A program made the translations under genes and the position numbers. Below are positions 1 to 7,944 of a stretch of DNA of 64,000 nt, piece after piece. The DNA is taken from assembly GCF_030846195.1 (NCBI RefSeq), contig NZ_JAVCWH010000002.1, positions 558,001 through 622,000 of the forward strand. Reading direction: 5' to 3'. How positions within the stretch are numbered: position 1 is the stretch's first letter; each line of letters starts with the position of its first letter. The DNA comes from Paracoccus yibinensis. Lineage in GTDB: Bacteria > Pseudomonadota > Alphaproteobacteria > Rhodobacterales > Rhodobacteraceae. The notes beneath the pieces were generated by a model. The model saw nothing but the letters and a program-made list of their open reading frames with translations. It had not been told where the DNA came from and did no database searches.

Positions 1-96
1 CCTCTCTCAACGGTCTGGCGGAACGCGGGCCTGCTGGCGGCAGTTCCGGGCTGCAAATCCCTTGCACGGCGTCAAGGCCGCGCTTAAAGCGCATCC

Positions 97-1656
97 ATGA
101 CCCAGCACCAACGCCTTCTGATCATCGACTTCGGATCCCAGGTCACGCAACTGATTGCGCGGCGTTTGCGGGAACTGAACGTCTTTTGCGAAATCCACCC
201 CTATAACCTGCTGACCGACGACATCCTGCGCGGATTGAACCCGCAGGCCGTGATCCTGTCCGGCGGGCCGGACAGCGTGACCCGTGCGGGCAGCCCCCGC
301 GCCCCGCAGGCGCTGTTCGACATGGGCGTACCGATCTTCGGCATCTGCTATGGCCAGCAGGTGATGATGGAGCAGCTGGGCGGCGCGGTCGAAGGCGGGC
401 ACCATGCCGAATACGGGCGCGCCTTCATCGCCCCGGCGGAAGGCCACAAGGGCGACGGCATCTTCGCGGGCCTCTTCGATGCCGGACGCGAGGAAGTCTG
501 GATGAGCCATGGCGACCGCGTGACCGCGCTTGCGCCGGGCTTCGAGGTCATCGGCGTCTCGCCCAATGCGCCCTTCGCCATGATCGCGGACGAAAGCCGC
601 CGCTTCTATGGCGTGCAGTTCCACCCCGAGGTGCATCACACGCCGCGCGGCCGCACCATGCTGGAAAACTTCGTCCGCATGGCGGGCTTCACCGGCGACT
701 GGACCATGGCCGGTTACCGGGACGAGGCGATCCGCAAGATCCGCGAACAGATTGGCGACAGGAAGGTCATCTGCGGTTTGTCCGGCGGCGTCGACAGTTC
801 CGTCGCCGCCGTCCTGATCCACGAGGCGATCGGCGACCAGCTGACCTGCGTCTTCGTGGACCACGGCCTGCTGCGGCTGAACGAGGCCGAGGAAGTCGTG
901 ACGATGTTCCGCGACAACTACAACATCCCGCTGATCCATGCCGACGAATCCGAGCTGTTCCTGGGCGCCCTGGAAGGGGTCAGCGACCCCGAGGTCAAGC
1001 GCAAGACCATCGGGCGGCTGTTCATCGACGTGTTCCAGCGCTACGCATCGGGCATCGAGGGGGCCGAGTTCCTGGCCCAGGGCACGCTTTACCCCGACGT
1101 GATCGAAAGCGTCAGCTTCAGCGGCGGGCCTTCGGTCACGATCAAGTCGCACCACAATGTCGGCGGGTTGCCGGAAAAGATGGGCCTCAAGCTGGTCGAA
1201 CCGCTGCGCGAGTTGTTCAAGGACGAGGTCCGCGCCCTGGGCCGCGAACTGGGCCTGCCCGACAAGTTCATCGGCCGCCACCCCTTCCCCGGCCCCGGCC
1301 TCGCCATCCGCTGCCCCGGAGAGATCACGCGCGACAAGCTGGACATCCTGCGCAAGGCGGATGCGGTCTTCATCGACCAGATCCGCCGCCACGGCCTTTA
1401 CGACGAGATCTGGCAGGCCTTCGTGGCGATCCTGCCCGTGCGCACCGTGGGCGTGATGGGCGACGGGCGGACCTATGACTATGCCTGCGCGCTGCGGGCG
1501 GTCACCTCGGTCGATGGAATGACGGCGGATTATTACCCCTTCTCCCACGACTTCCTGGGCGAGACGGCGACCCGCATCATCAACGAGGTCAAGGGCATCA
1601 ACCGCTGCACCTATGACATCACCTCGAAGCCGCCGGGCACGATCGAGTGGGAATGA
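97..1656 (+). CDS. guaA: GMP synthase (glutamine-hydrolysing)
   Basis: Cytosolic enzyme that aminates XMP to GMP with ATP and glutamine, the last step of guanine nucleotide synthesis. The 519-residue protein is full length. An N-terminal class I glutamine amidotransferase domain carries Cys84 (GICYGQQ) and the His176/Glu178 pair (FHPEV). The ATP pyrophosphatase domain follows with the PP-loop SGGVDSS from about residue 229, and the C-terminal dimerisation domain ends in the conserved IEWE. The ATG at 97 agrees with family N-termini, although no strong Shine-Dalgarno (SD) site precedes it. The next gene starts 27 nt downstream and may be co-transcribed. Confidence 0.98.
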   Translation: MTQHQRLLIIDFGSQVTQLIARRLRELNVFCEIHPYNLLTDDILRGLNPQAVILSGGPDSVTRAGSPRAPQALFDMGVPIFGICYGQQVMMEQLGGAVEGGHHAEYGRAFIAPAEGHKGDGIFAGLFDAGREEVWMSHGDRVTALAPGFEVIGVSPNAPFAMIADESRRFYGVQFHPEVHHTPRGRTMLENFVRMAGFTGDWTMAGYRDEAIRKIREQIGDRKVICGLSGGVDSSVAAVLIHEAIGDQLTCVFVDHGLLRLNEAEEVVTMFRDNYNIPLIHADESELFLGALEGVSDPEVKRKTIGRLFIDVFQRYASGIEGAEFLAQGTLYPDVIESVSFSGGPSVTIKSHHNVGGLPEKMGLKLVEPLRELFKDEVRALGRELGLPDKFIGRHPFPGPGLAIRCPGEITRDKLDILRKADAVFIDQIRRHGLYDEIWQAFVAILPVRTVGVMGDGRTYDYACALRAVTSVDGMTADYYPFSHDFLGETATRIINEVKGINRCTYDITSKPPGTIEWE

Positions 1657-1683
1657 CCCTTCTGATCCCCTGAAAGGACCATC

Positions 1684-2490
1684 ATGACCTGCGCCTGCGG
1701 CCATCACCATTCGCCTCGCCACCACCTTGAGGCCAAGGGCACGCCCGTTCCGCTGCCCAAGCCGATGCTGGGCCTGACCGGGCGGCTGGTCTGTCAGGAC
1801 GCGGGCCAGATGATGACCGCGTTGTCGCTGCTGCCCGAACACCTTCGGCTGAGCCGCGAGGAACCGGGCTGCCTGCGCTTCGACCTGTGGCAGGACGAGG
1901 ATCCGCTGATCTGGAACCTGTCCGAACTGTTCATCGACGCCGAGGCCTTTGCGGCGCATGGCGCGCGGACCGCAGACAGCGCATGGGGCCGCGAAAGCGC
2001 GGGAATCGGGCGCGATTTTCAGCGCCACGAGGTGTTTCCCGTCATCCGCCGCGAAACCCGCCAGGATCTGGACGCCATCGACGCCCTTCTGAACGCCGCC
2101 TTCGGGGGCGATGACGAGGCGCGCCTGGTGCGCAAGCTGCGCCAGGACGGCGATCTGTCGCTGTCGCTGGTGGCCGATGCGGCGGGCACCCTGCTGGGTC
2201 ATGTCGCCTTGTCGCCGCTGGTCGCCGAGGCGCCGGCCCATGCCCTGGCGCCCCTGTCCGTCGCGCCCAAGGCCCAGCGGCTGGGCATCGGCATGGCCCT
2301 GGTGCAGCAGGCGGTAGCCTGGGCGGACACGGCTGCCGTGGTGGTCGTGGGCGCGCCAAGCTATTACGGGCAGCTTGGCTTCAAGCCCGCCGATCTTCGC
2401 TCGCCCTATGCCGGGCTGGCGATGCAGATGATCGGCGACCTGCCCAAGGGCAGCGTTCTGCGTCACGCACCGGCTTTTGAGACGCTGTAA
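1684..2490 (+). CDS. ABM-domain / GNAT acetyltransferase fusion protein
   Basis: 268 residues with two modules. Residues about 25-105 resemble the antibiotic-biosynthesis-monooxygenase (ABM) dimeric barrel (REEPGCLRFDLWQDE, then WNLSELFIDAEAFAAH). Residues about 117-260 are a GNAT acetyltransferase of the YhbS type, with acetyl-CoA loop signature AQRLGIGMALVQQA and C-terminal YYGQLGFKPA. The extreme N-terminus is rich in Cys and His (MTCACGHHHSPRHH), suggesting metal binding, which is inference. GAAAGGA precedes the ATG. The substrate is unknown. The ABM part could be a quinol- or peroxide-handling or purely regulatory module. Confidence 0.8.
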   Translation: MTCACGHHHSPRHHLEAKGTPVPLPKPMLGLTGRLVCQDAGQMMTALSLLPEHLRLSREEPGCLRFDLWQDEDPLIWNLSELFIDAEAFAAHGARTADSAWGRESAGIGRDFQRHEVFPVIRRETRQDLDAIDALLNAAFGGDDEARLVRKLRQDGDLSLSLVADAAGTLLGHVALSPLVAEAPAHALAPLSVAPKAQRLGIGMALVQQAVAWADTAAVVVVGAPSYYGQLGFKPADLRSPYAGLAMQMIGDLPKGSVLRHAPAFETL

Positions 2491-2555
2491 GCCTGCGCAG
2501 CCTTGCGTCCCGGTCAAGGCGGGTTACATCTGGGACGATCAGGAAAGGAATTCCC

Positions 2556-4373
2556 ATGGCAGGACAACCGACCTTCGACGCCCGCGAACAGGTCACGGGC
2601 AGCGACCTTGGCACCCTTCCGGCATGGGATCTGAGCGATCTCTATCCCGCGCCGGATTCGGTCGAACTGACCGCCGACATCGCCCTGCTGGAAACCGAGG
2701 CCAGGGAATTCGCGTCCCGCTATCAGGGCAAGCTGGCCAGCCTGTCGCCCTCTGAGATGCTGGCCTGCATCGAGGCCTATCAGAAGATCGACATCACCGC
2801 AGGCCGCATCATGTCCTATGCGGGGCTGCGTTATTACCAGAACACCACGGATGCCGCGCGCGCCAAGATGCTGGGCGACCTGCAGGGGCGGATCACCGAC
2901 ATTACCACGCCGCTGGTCTTCTTCAGCCTGGAATTCAACCGCATCCCTGACGAAACCTATCAGGCGGTCTTTGCCGCCGCGGACGGTCCTGCGCGCTACA
3001 AGCCCGTCTTCGACCGGATGCGCGCCATGCGGCCCCACCAGTTGTCGGACGAACTGGAACAGTTCCTGCACGACAACTCGGTCGTGGGCGCCGCTGCCTG
3101 GAACCGGCTGTTTGATGAAACCACCGCCGCGCTGGAATTCGATGTCGAGGGCGAGACCCTGGGCCTGGAAGCCACGCTGAACCTGCTGACCGACCACGAC
3201 CGCGCGCGGCGCGAAGCCGCTGCCCGCGCCCTGGCGGAGGTTTTCGGCAAGAACGTCAAGCTGTTTGCCCGCATCCACAACACGCTGACCAAGGAAAAGG
3301 CCATCGAGGACAAGTGGCGCAAGATGCCCACGCCGCAATATGGCCGCCACCTGTCGAACCATGTCGAACCCGAGGTGGTCGAGGCGCTGCGCAACGCCGT
3401 CACCGCCGCCTATCCGCGCCTGTCGCACCGCTACTATGCGCTGAAGGCCAAGTGGCTGGGGTTGGACAAGCTGCAAGTCTGGGACCGCAATGCGCCGCTG
3501 CCCACGGCTTCGGACAAGGTGATCGGCTGGGACGAGGCGCGGCGAACCGTGCTGGACGCCTATGCAGGCTTTTCGCCCCGGTTGGCGGATCTGGCGCAGC
3601 CGTTCTTCGACAAGGGCTGGATCGACGCCGCCGTGACGCCCGGCAAGGCGCCCGGCGCCTTTGCCCATCCGACCGTGACCACCGTGCATCCCTATGTGCT
3701 GCTGAACTATCTGGGCAAGCCGCGCGACGTGATGACCCTGGCGCACGAACTGGGCCACGGCGTCCACCAGCGCCTGGCCGCAGGCCAGGGCGAGTTGCTG
3801 GCATCGACCCCGCTGACCCTGGCGGAAACGGCATCCGTCTTCGGCGAGATGCTGACCTTCCGCGCCCTGCTGGCGAAAACCACCGATCCTGTCCAGAAAA
3901 AGGCCCTGCTGGCCGGCAAGGTCGAGGACATGATCAACACGGTCGTCCGCCAGATCGCCTTTTATGATTTCGAATGCAGGCTGCACGCGGCGCGGGCCGA
4001 GGGCGAGTTGACCCCAGACGACATCAATGCGCTGTGGATGTCGGTCCAGCACGAAAGCCTTGGCCCGGTGTTCGAGTTCATGCCGGGATACGAGACCTTC
4101 TGGACCTATGTTCCGCATTTCGTGCATTCGCCCTTCTACGTCTATGCCTATGCCTTCGGGGACGGATTGGTGAACGCGCTATACGCGGCCTATGAAGGCG
4201 GGCTGCCGGATTTCCAGGGCAAGTATTTCGACCTGTTGGCAGCCGGCGGATCGAAGCACCACAAGGACCTGCTGGCCCCCTTCGGGCTGGACGCGTCCGA
4301 CCCGAAGTTCTGGGACAAGGGCCTGTCGATGATCGAAGGCTTCATCGACGAGCTTGAGGCATTGGAGGCATAG
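2556..4373 (+). CDS. pepF: oligoendopeptidase F (M3 metallopeptidase)
   Basis: Cytosolic zinc peptidase that degrades oligopeptides. The 605 residues match the alphaproteobacterial PepF/M3 family. The zinc motif HELGH starts at His397 (TLAHELGHGVHQ), and the third ligand region ETASVFGEM follows at the usual spacing. GGAAAGGAATTCCC provides the SD before the ATG. The stop codon TAG forms the first base pairs of the hairpin in the intergenic element at 4373-4431, so that element lies directly between pepF and the dipeptidase gene. Confidence 0.96.
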   Translation: MAGQPTFDAREQVTGSDLGTLPAWDLSDLYPAPDSVELTADIALLETEAREFASRYQGKLASLSPSEMLACIEAYQKIDITAGRIMSYAGLRYYQNTTDAARAKMLGDLQGRITDITTPLVFFSLEFNRIPDETYQAVFAAADGPARYKPVFDRMRAMRPHQLSDELEQFLHDNSVVGAAAWNRLFDETTAALEFDVEGETLGLEATLNLLTDHDRARREAAARALAEVFGKNVKLFARIHNTLTKEKAIEDKWRKMPTPQYGRHLSNHVEPEVVEALRNAVTAAYPRLSHRYYALKAKWLGLDKLQVWDRNAPLPTASDKVIGWDEARRTVLDAYAGFSPRLADLAQPFFDKGWIDAAVTPGKAPGAFAHPTVTTVHPYVLLNYLGKPRDVMTLAHELGHGVHQRLAAGQGELLASTPLTLAETASVFGEMLTFRALLAKTTDPVQKKALLAGKVEDMINTVVRQIAFYDFECRLHAARAEGELTPDDINALWMSVQHESLGPVFEFMPGYETFWTYVPHFVHSPFYVYAYAFGDGLVNALYAAYEGGLPDFQGKYFDLLAAGGSKHHKDLLAPFGLDASDPKFWDKGLSMIEGFIDELEALEA

Positions 4374-4431
4374 GGGGCTGCCGCCCCCATCCGCTGCGCG
4401 GATCCCCCGCGGATATTTTTACACAGAAGAT
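4373..4431 (+). repeat. Intergenic hairpin-GGATATTT element, copy A
   Basis: The pepF stop runs into a GC stem-loop (GGGGGC 4373-4378 with GCCCCC 4383-4388), then a second stem (ATCCGC 4389-4394 with GCGGAT 4398-4403), then CCCCCGC, GGATATTT (4411-4418) and ACACAGAAGAT. The same order occurs at 52628-52671 and, reversed, at 25615-25672 and 21365-21417. It may be a terminator, an RNA-processing site or a mobile repeat. Its tail overlaps the first ATG of the next gene. Confidence 0.7.
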
Positions 4432-5620
4432 GGTGGCCATGCTGAAACGGATACTTGCAGCGGTGGCGGTGCTGGTCGTGCTGGGGGCGGCGGCGTTCTT
4501 CGCCTTTGCGCCGGGCTATGTCGAACGGGCGCTGAACCCCCTGCGGATGCCCGACGGCGGCTGGCCTGTCAGCCCCGAGGCGCAGGCCCTGCATGACCGC
4601 CTGGTGATCGGCGACTGGCATTCAGACGCGCTCTTGTGGGACCGCGACATCCTGGACCGGGCCGATCGCGGCCATACCGACGTGCCCCGCCTGGCCGAAG
4701 GCAATGTCGCGGTTCAGGTCTTTACCACGGTGACGAAAAGCCCGCGCGGCCAGAACTATGACCAGAACAGCACTGACGCCCCCGACAACATCACGCCGCT
4801 GTTCATGGGCCAATTGCGCCCGGTGCGGTCGTGGTTCTCGCTGCGCGAACGCGCCCTGGTGCAGGCCGAGGCGCTGAACCGCGCGATCAAGGAGGCGCCC
4901 GACCGCCTGACGCTGATCCGCACGCGGGCCGATCTGCAGGCCGTTCTGGATGCGCGTGCCAGCGGGCAGCCCGTGCTGGGGGCGATCCTTGGGTCCGAGG
5001 GCGGCCATCCACTGGAGGGAGACATCGCCAACCTGGACGTGCTGCATGACGCAGGCTTCCGGCTGATGGGTCTGACGCATTTCTTCGACAACGAACTGGG
5101 CGGCAGCCTGCATGGGGAAGGCGGCAGCGGCGCGGGCCTGTCGGATTTCGGACGCCAGGTGGTGGAGGGGATGATCGAACGGGGCATGGTGATCGACCTG
5201 GCCCATGCCTCGCCCCTGATGGTGCAGGACGTGCTGGCGGTCCCGGATGCGCGGCCCATCCTGTCCCATACCGGCATCCGCAGCCATTGCGGCAGTGCGC
5301 GGAACCTGGATGACGACCTGGTCCGCCAGATCGCGGCCAAAGGAGGCGTGATCGGCATCGGCTTCTGGGCCGACGTGGTCTGCGGCGGCACCCCCGCCCA
5401 TGTCGCGGAAAGCATCGTCGCGGCCATCCGCCTGGTGGGCGAGGATCACGTTTCGCTGGGATCCGACTATGACGGCTCTGTCGGTGTGCCCTTTGACGCG
5501 GCGCATCTGGCGGCGCTGACGCAGGCGCTGCTGGACGAGGGCCTGTCCGAAGGCCAGATCACCAAGGTCATGGGCGGCAACATGATCCGATACCTGTCTG
5601 AAACTTTGCCCGAGGGCTGA
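4430..5620 (+). CDS. membrane dipeptidase (M19, renal dipeptidase family)
   Basis: Zinc dipeptidase of the amidohydrolase superfamily. An N-terminal hydrophobic segment (residues about 5-25) anchors or exports it to the periplasm. Metal and active-site motifs are in order: HSD (His64, Asp66), SEGGHPLEGD (Glu190), DLAHAS, LSHTG and GSDYDGS. Length (396 aa) fits the family. Start is uncertain between ATG 4430 and ATG 4439; the latter would avoid overlap with the preceding repeat. rbsD follows after 3 nt, so the two are probably translated together. A second M19 gene lies at 20314. Confidence 0.93.
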   Translation: MVAMLKRILAAVAVLVVLGAAAFFAFAPGYVERALNPLRMPDGGWPVSPEAQALHDRLVIGDWHSDALLWDRDILDRADRGHTDVPRLAEGNVAVQVFTTVTKSPRGQNYDQNSTDAPDNITPLFMGQLRPVRSWFSLRERALVQAEALNRAIKEAPDRLTLIRTRADLQAVLDARASGQPVLGAILGSEGGHPLEGDIANLDVLHDAGFRLMGLTHFFDNELGGSLHGEGGSGAGLSDFGRQVVEGMIERGMVIDLAHASPLMVQDVLAVPDARPILSHTGIRSHCGSARNLDDDLVRQIAAKGGVIGIGFWADVVCGGTPAHVAESIVAAIRLVGEDHVSLGSDYDGSVGVPFDAAHLAALTQALLDEGLSEGQITKVMGGNMIRYLSETLPEG

Positions 5621-5623
5621 GCC

Positions 5624-6007
5624 ATGAAGCGCACCACCCTGCTGCATTCCGAACTGTCCGGGCTGATTGCCGCCATGGGGCACGGCGACCTGCTGATCAT
5701 AGGCGATGCCGGATTGCCGGTTCCGCCAGGCGTGCGCTGCATCGACTTGGCCGTGACGCGCGGCGTGCCCCGTTTCTTCGACGTTTTGGATGCCGTTCTG
5801 GCGGAACTGGTGGTGGAACGTTCCGCCTGGGCCGGCGAGGCATCGGCAGAACTGGATGCCGAATTGCGGGCGCGCGCCTTGGGCGAAGGCCGGACCCTGG
5901 CGCATGACGCCTTCAAGGTCCTGACCCGCGACGCCCGCGCCATCGTGCGCACCGGGGAATTCACGCCCTATGCCAATGTCGCGCTGTGGTCGGGCGTGGC
6001 GTTCTGA
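5624..6007 (+). CDS. rbsD: D-ribose pyranase family protein
   Basis: RbsD-type protein that interconverts pyranose and furanose forms of ribose, or the related L-fucose mutarotation. The 127 residues show the catalytic His20 region (MGHGD), DAGLPVPPGV and the C-terminal TGEFTPYANVALWSGV typical of RbsD. It starts 3 nt after the M19 dipeptidase stop. No ribose ABC transporter or kinase is adjacent, so the physiological sugar is not shown by context. Confidence 0.9.
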   Translation: MKRTTLLHSELSGLIAAMGHGDLLIIGDAGLPVPPGVRCIDLAVTRGVPRFFDVLDAVLAELVVERSAWAGEASAELDAELRARALGEGRTLAHDAFKVLTRDARAIVRTGEFTPYANVALWSGVAF

Positions 6008-6070
6008 CGCTGCGGAACCTGTCCTGCAAAATCGCGTTCGGTCGCAGATCATGGCAAAGGAGTGTAACGA

Positions 6071-6208
6071 ATGCAGAAGACCTTTATCGGCCTTGGCGCC
6101 ATTCTTGCGATGCTGACTTTGGCCGGGTGCCAGACCGCCCAGGGCTTTGGCCAGGACGTTTCGACCGCAGGGCAGGTGATCCAGCAGGAAAGCGCCGAGG
6201 CGATGTGA
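6071..6208 (+). CDS. entericidin-like small lipoprotein
   Basis: 45-residue peptide with a signal sequence and lipobox (LTLAGC), then the short QTAQGFGQDVSTAGQ segment typical of entericidin A/B. Entericidins are small cell-envelope lipoproteins linked to stress and programmed lysis in enterobacteria; in alphaproteobacteria they are widespread and poorly understood. AAAGGAG lies 8 nt before the ATG and a strong terminator follows immediately, so it looks like a single-gene unit. Confidence 0.85.
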   Translation: MQKTFIGLGAILAMLTLAGCQTAQGFGQDVSTAGQVIQQESAEAM

Positions 6209-6215
6209 CCGGATC

Positions 6216-6241
6216 AAAGGCGGCCTTTCGGGGCCGCCTTT
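6216..6241 (+). terminator. rho-independent terminator after entericidin gene
   Basis: Perfect 10-bp stem AAAGGCGGCC / GGCCGCCTTT with a short loop, ending in TTT, 7 nt after the entericidin stop. Confidence 0.8.
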
Positions 6242-6305
6242 GCGCTTATCGGGTCGAGGGGTGCTGTTTCGCCGTGGCCCGTATCCTGTCAGCGATCGGC
6301 CAGGT

Positions 6306-6503
6306 CTAGCCGATCTCTTTCGAGCGGTTGGGCCGCAGATAAACCCAGTTCAGCAGCGCGGCAGGCACGCCCAGGGCCAGGCCGATGACCGCGCCCCAGA
6401 TGAAGGTAGCCACGGTGAAATAGCCCATCGCCAGCCCGGCAATCACCACCGCCCCGGCGATCGAGGCGACCCAGATATGGATCAGGAACATTCGAAGATG
6501 CAT
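6306..6503 (-). CDS. small two-helix inner-membrane protein
   Basis: 65 residues, almost entirely two transmembrane helices (WVASIAGAVVIAGLAMG and FIWGAVIGLALGVPAALL) followed by a basic tail. Start chosen at ATG 6503 because GGAG lies 7 nt upstream; the in-frame ATG at 6509 leaves only 1 nt. It resembles in layout and sequence the product of 7027-7203 (S-x-A-G pattern and GFY/GYF after helix 1). Function unknown. Confidence 0.7.
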   Translation of the reverse strand: MHLRMFLIHIWVASIAGAVVIAGLAMGYFTVATFIWGAVIGLALGVPAALLNWVYLRPNRSKEIG

Positions 6504-6574
6504 GATCATGCTCCGATGGAATGTCCCGGTGAAACGAACGGGCAGCGACGGCGGTTCCAGTTCAGGAGGATGCA

Positions 6575-6955
6575 ATGCGACTGATGTTTCTTGCGGCCCT
6601 GCTGCTGCCCCTGCCTGCGGCGGCCTTTACCGCGCAGAACGGCATGACGGCGGTGCAGACCGCCCCGTCCGAGATCACCGTCATCCACGAGGTCCGGCGC
6701 GGCGACACCGATTACTGGTGCGCGGCGGGCGATTTTGCGCAGCGCGCCTTGGGTTTGCCGGGAAACACACGGCTTTGGCGCGCCTCGCCCAGGCCGCGGC
6801 GGGCGGGGGACGGGATCGTCTTCACGCTGGATCCGGCAAAGGCGGCCCCCGGCGCGGGGTTGTCGCAGTTCGGCAGCGGCCCGCGCGATGGGTCTATCCC
6901 GGTCAGCATGGCGGTCGGCAGCTTTTGCCGGGTGATCGTGCCCTATTGGGACTGA
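6575..6955 (+). CDS. secreted hypothetical protein
   Basis: 126 residues with a clear Sec signal peptide (MRLMFLAALLLPLPAAAF, cleavage probably after AAA). The mature part has two Cys and the pattern RRGDTDYWCAAGDFA near residues 46-60, a short domain found in Rhodobacteraceae secreted proteins but without a known role as far as I can tell. Strong SD AGGAGG 6 nt before ATG. It is transcribed divergently from the small membrane gene at 6306-6503 and shares a 71-nt promoter gap with it. Confidence 0.75.
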   Translation: MRLMFLAALLLPLPAAAFTAQNGMTAVQTAPSEITVIHEVRRGDTDYWCAAGDFAQRALGLPGNTRLWRASPRPRRAGDGIVFTLDPAKAAPGAGLSQFGSGPRDGSIPVSMAVGSFCRVIVPYWD

Positions 6956-6979
6956 CCGGGCGAGGCCCTGTCCCAGGAA

Positions 6980-6997
6980 CCCTGGCTTTGGCCAGGG
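6980..6997. terminator. hairpin between convergent genes
   Basis: CCCTGGC / GCCAGGG stem of 7 bp with TTTG loop between the stops of the genes at 6955 and 7027. No long T run, so terminator function is tentative. Confidence 0.35.
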
Positions 6998-7026
6998 CTG
7001 CCGAACCGCCCCGGCAGACGGCGGCG

Positions 7027-7203
7027 CTAGGCGATCTGCCGCGCCACAGCCCAGGTGACGGGCAGCGCGAGGACCGCGCCGCTGGCCGCCGCCATCAGGA
7101 TGGACTTCCAGTCATAGAACCCCATCGCCAGCACGGCCACCACACCGATCCCCGCGAGCGAGGTCATGACGATCGACAACAAAAGCATGAAAAGACGGGC
7201 CAT
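7027..7203 (-). CDS. small membrane protein (family often mislabelled CTP synthetase)
   Basis: 58 residues, two predicted transmembrane helices (SIVMTSLAGIGVVAVLAMG and ILMAAASGAVLALPVTWAVA). Close relatives in Rhodobacteraceae are, from memory, often carried in databases as CTP synthetase, but the protein is far too short and wholly membrane-like, so that name should not be transferred. Start at ATG 7203 with GGAG 7 nt upstream. Related in form to 6306-6503. It marks the left edge of the accessory island. Confidence 0.7.
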   Translation of the reverse strand: MARLFMLLLSIVMTSLAGIGVVAVLAMGFYDWKSILMAAASGAVLALPVTWAVARQIA

Positions 7204-7291
7204 CGTGATCTCCGAACATGGTTCGGGTGAGGGATGGCACGATTCGGGCAGATGCGCCTTGATCGGGATCAGATTGGCAGGGTTGATCAGT

Positions 7292-7359
7292 CGTAGGGTG
7301 CGTGCTTGCACGCACCATTGGCAAGGGTGGAGGTAGTGCGTGCAGGCACGCGCCCTACG
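7292..7359. repeat. REP pair (BIME-like) left of RAYT gene
   Basis: Two inverted copies of a REP-type palindrome that begins CGTAGGGTGCGTGC and folds on GTGCGTGC/GCACGCAC: one forward at 7292-7316 and one reversed at 7332-7359, separated by a 15-nt linker. Each carries the GTAG foot that RAYT transposases recognise in known systems. The copy at 7292-7316 is identical over 25 nt, inverted, to 7916-7940. Confidence 0.9.
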
Positions 7360-7390
7360 GTTTATTAACCTGCCTGTGCGATGACAAAGC

Positions 7391-7870
7391 ATGTCGCGCT
7401 ATCTTCGCCCTCGCCTGCCAGGCGTTCCGATCTTCTTCACCGTTGCCTTGGCGCAGCGTGGCAGTCGGCTGCTGGTGGAGCAGGTCGAAGGTTTGCGCGA
7501 CGCGGTGAGGGTGACGCGGGTGGAGCGGCCTTTCGGGATAGACGCCTGGGTGGTCTTGCCGGATCACCTGCATTGCGTCTGGCGCTTGCCCGAGGGGGAT
7601 TGCGATTATTCAACAAGGTGGCGGTTAATCAAAGCGCGGTTCTCTTGCGGCTTGCCGGTGGGGCAATTGCGTGACAGTCATGTGGTGCGGAAGGAGCGCG
7701 GCATATGGCAGCGGCGGTTCTACGAACATCATATTCGCAATGAAGAGGATTACGCCGCGCATATGCGGTATTGTTGGTGGAACCCGGTAAAGCATGGGTT
7801 GGTGGAACGGCCCGAAGATTGGCTGTATTCGTCGTTTCACCGCGACAAGGCCGCCGCAAAGGTGGCGTAG
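7391..7870 (+). CDS. REP-associated tyrosine transposase (RAYT, Y1/HUH family)
   Basis: 159-residue single-strand DNA transposase of the IS200/Y1-like RAYT group, thought to maintain and spread REP palindromes. The HUH motif is His59-Leu-His61 (PDHLHCVW). The WQRRFYEHHIRNEEDY block follows, and the probable nucleophile is Tyr127 in HMRYCWWNPVKHGLV. REP pairs flank it on both sides, and its TAG stop (7868-7870) is part of the GTAG of the right-hand REP. It appears intact. It is a domesticated enzyme rather than a typical insertion sequence because it lacks IS200 ends. Confidence 0.93.
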   Translation: MSRYLRPRLPGVPIFFTVALAQRGSRLLVEQVEGLRDAVRVTRVERPFGIDAWVVLPDHLHCVWRLPEGDCDYSTRWRLIKARFSCGLPVGQLRDSHVVRKERGIWQRRFYEHHIRNEEDYAAHMRYCWWNPVKHGLVERPEDWLYSSFHRDKAAAKVA

Positions 7871-7940
7871 GGTGCGTGTTTACACGCACCGTTGCCCAAG
7901 TGGTAAGGTCGGAGTGGTGCGTGCAAGCACGCACCCTACG
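7866..7940. repeat. REP pair (BIME-like) right of RAYT gene
   Basis: Forward REP at 7866-7890 (with GTGTTTACAC in the tip instead of GTGCTTGCAC, a compensated change that keeps the stem) and reversed REP at 7916-7940, with a 25-nt linker. The pair begins inside the RAYT stop codon and ends 4 nt from the stop of the AIPR gene. Confidence 0.9.
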
Positions 7941-7944
7941 CTTG

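Noticed and set aside
7..2517. 836-codon open frame on the minus strand opposite guaA and the ABM-GNAT gene
   Set aside because: High GC leaves long open frames on the other strand. It has no domain, and both plus-strand genes are certain.
7391..7870. Complete IS200/IS605 insertion sequence
   Set aside because: No left or right IS ends and no tnpB; the sequence block and REP flanks fit RAYT.
7292..7940. CRISPR array
   Set aside because: The repeats are palindromic, in inverted pairs, with only four copies and a transposase between; they are REP elements.
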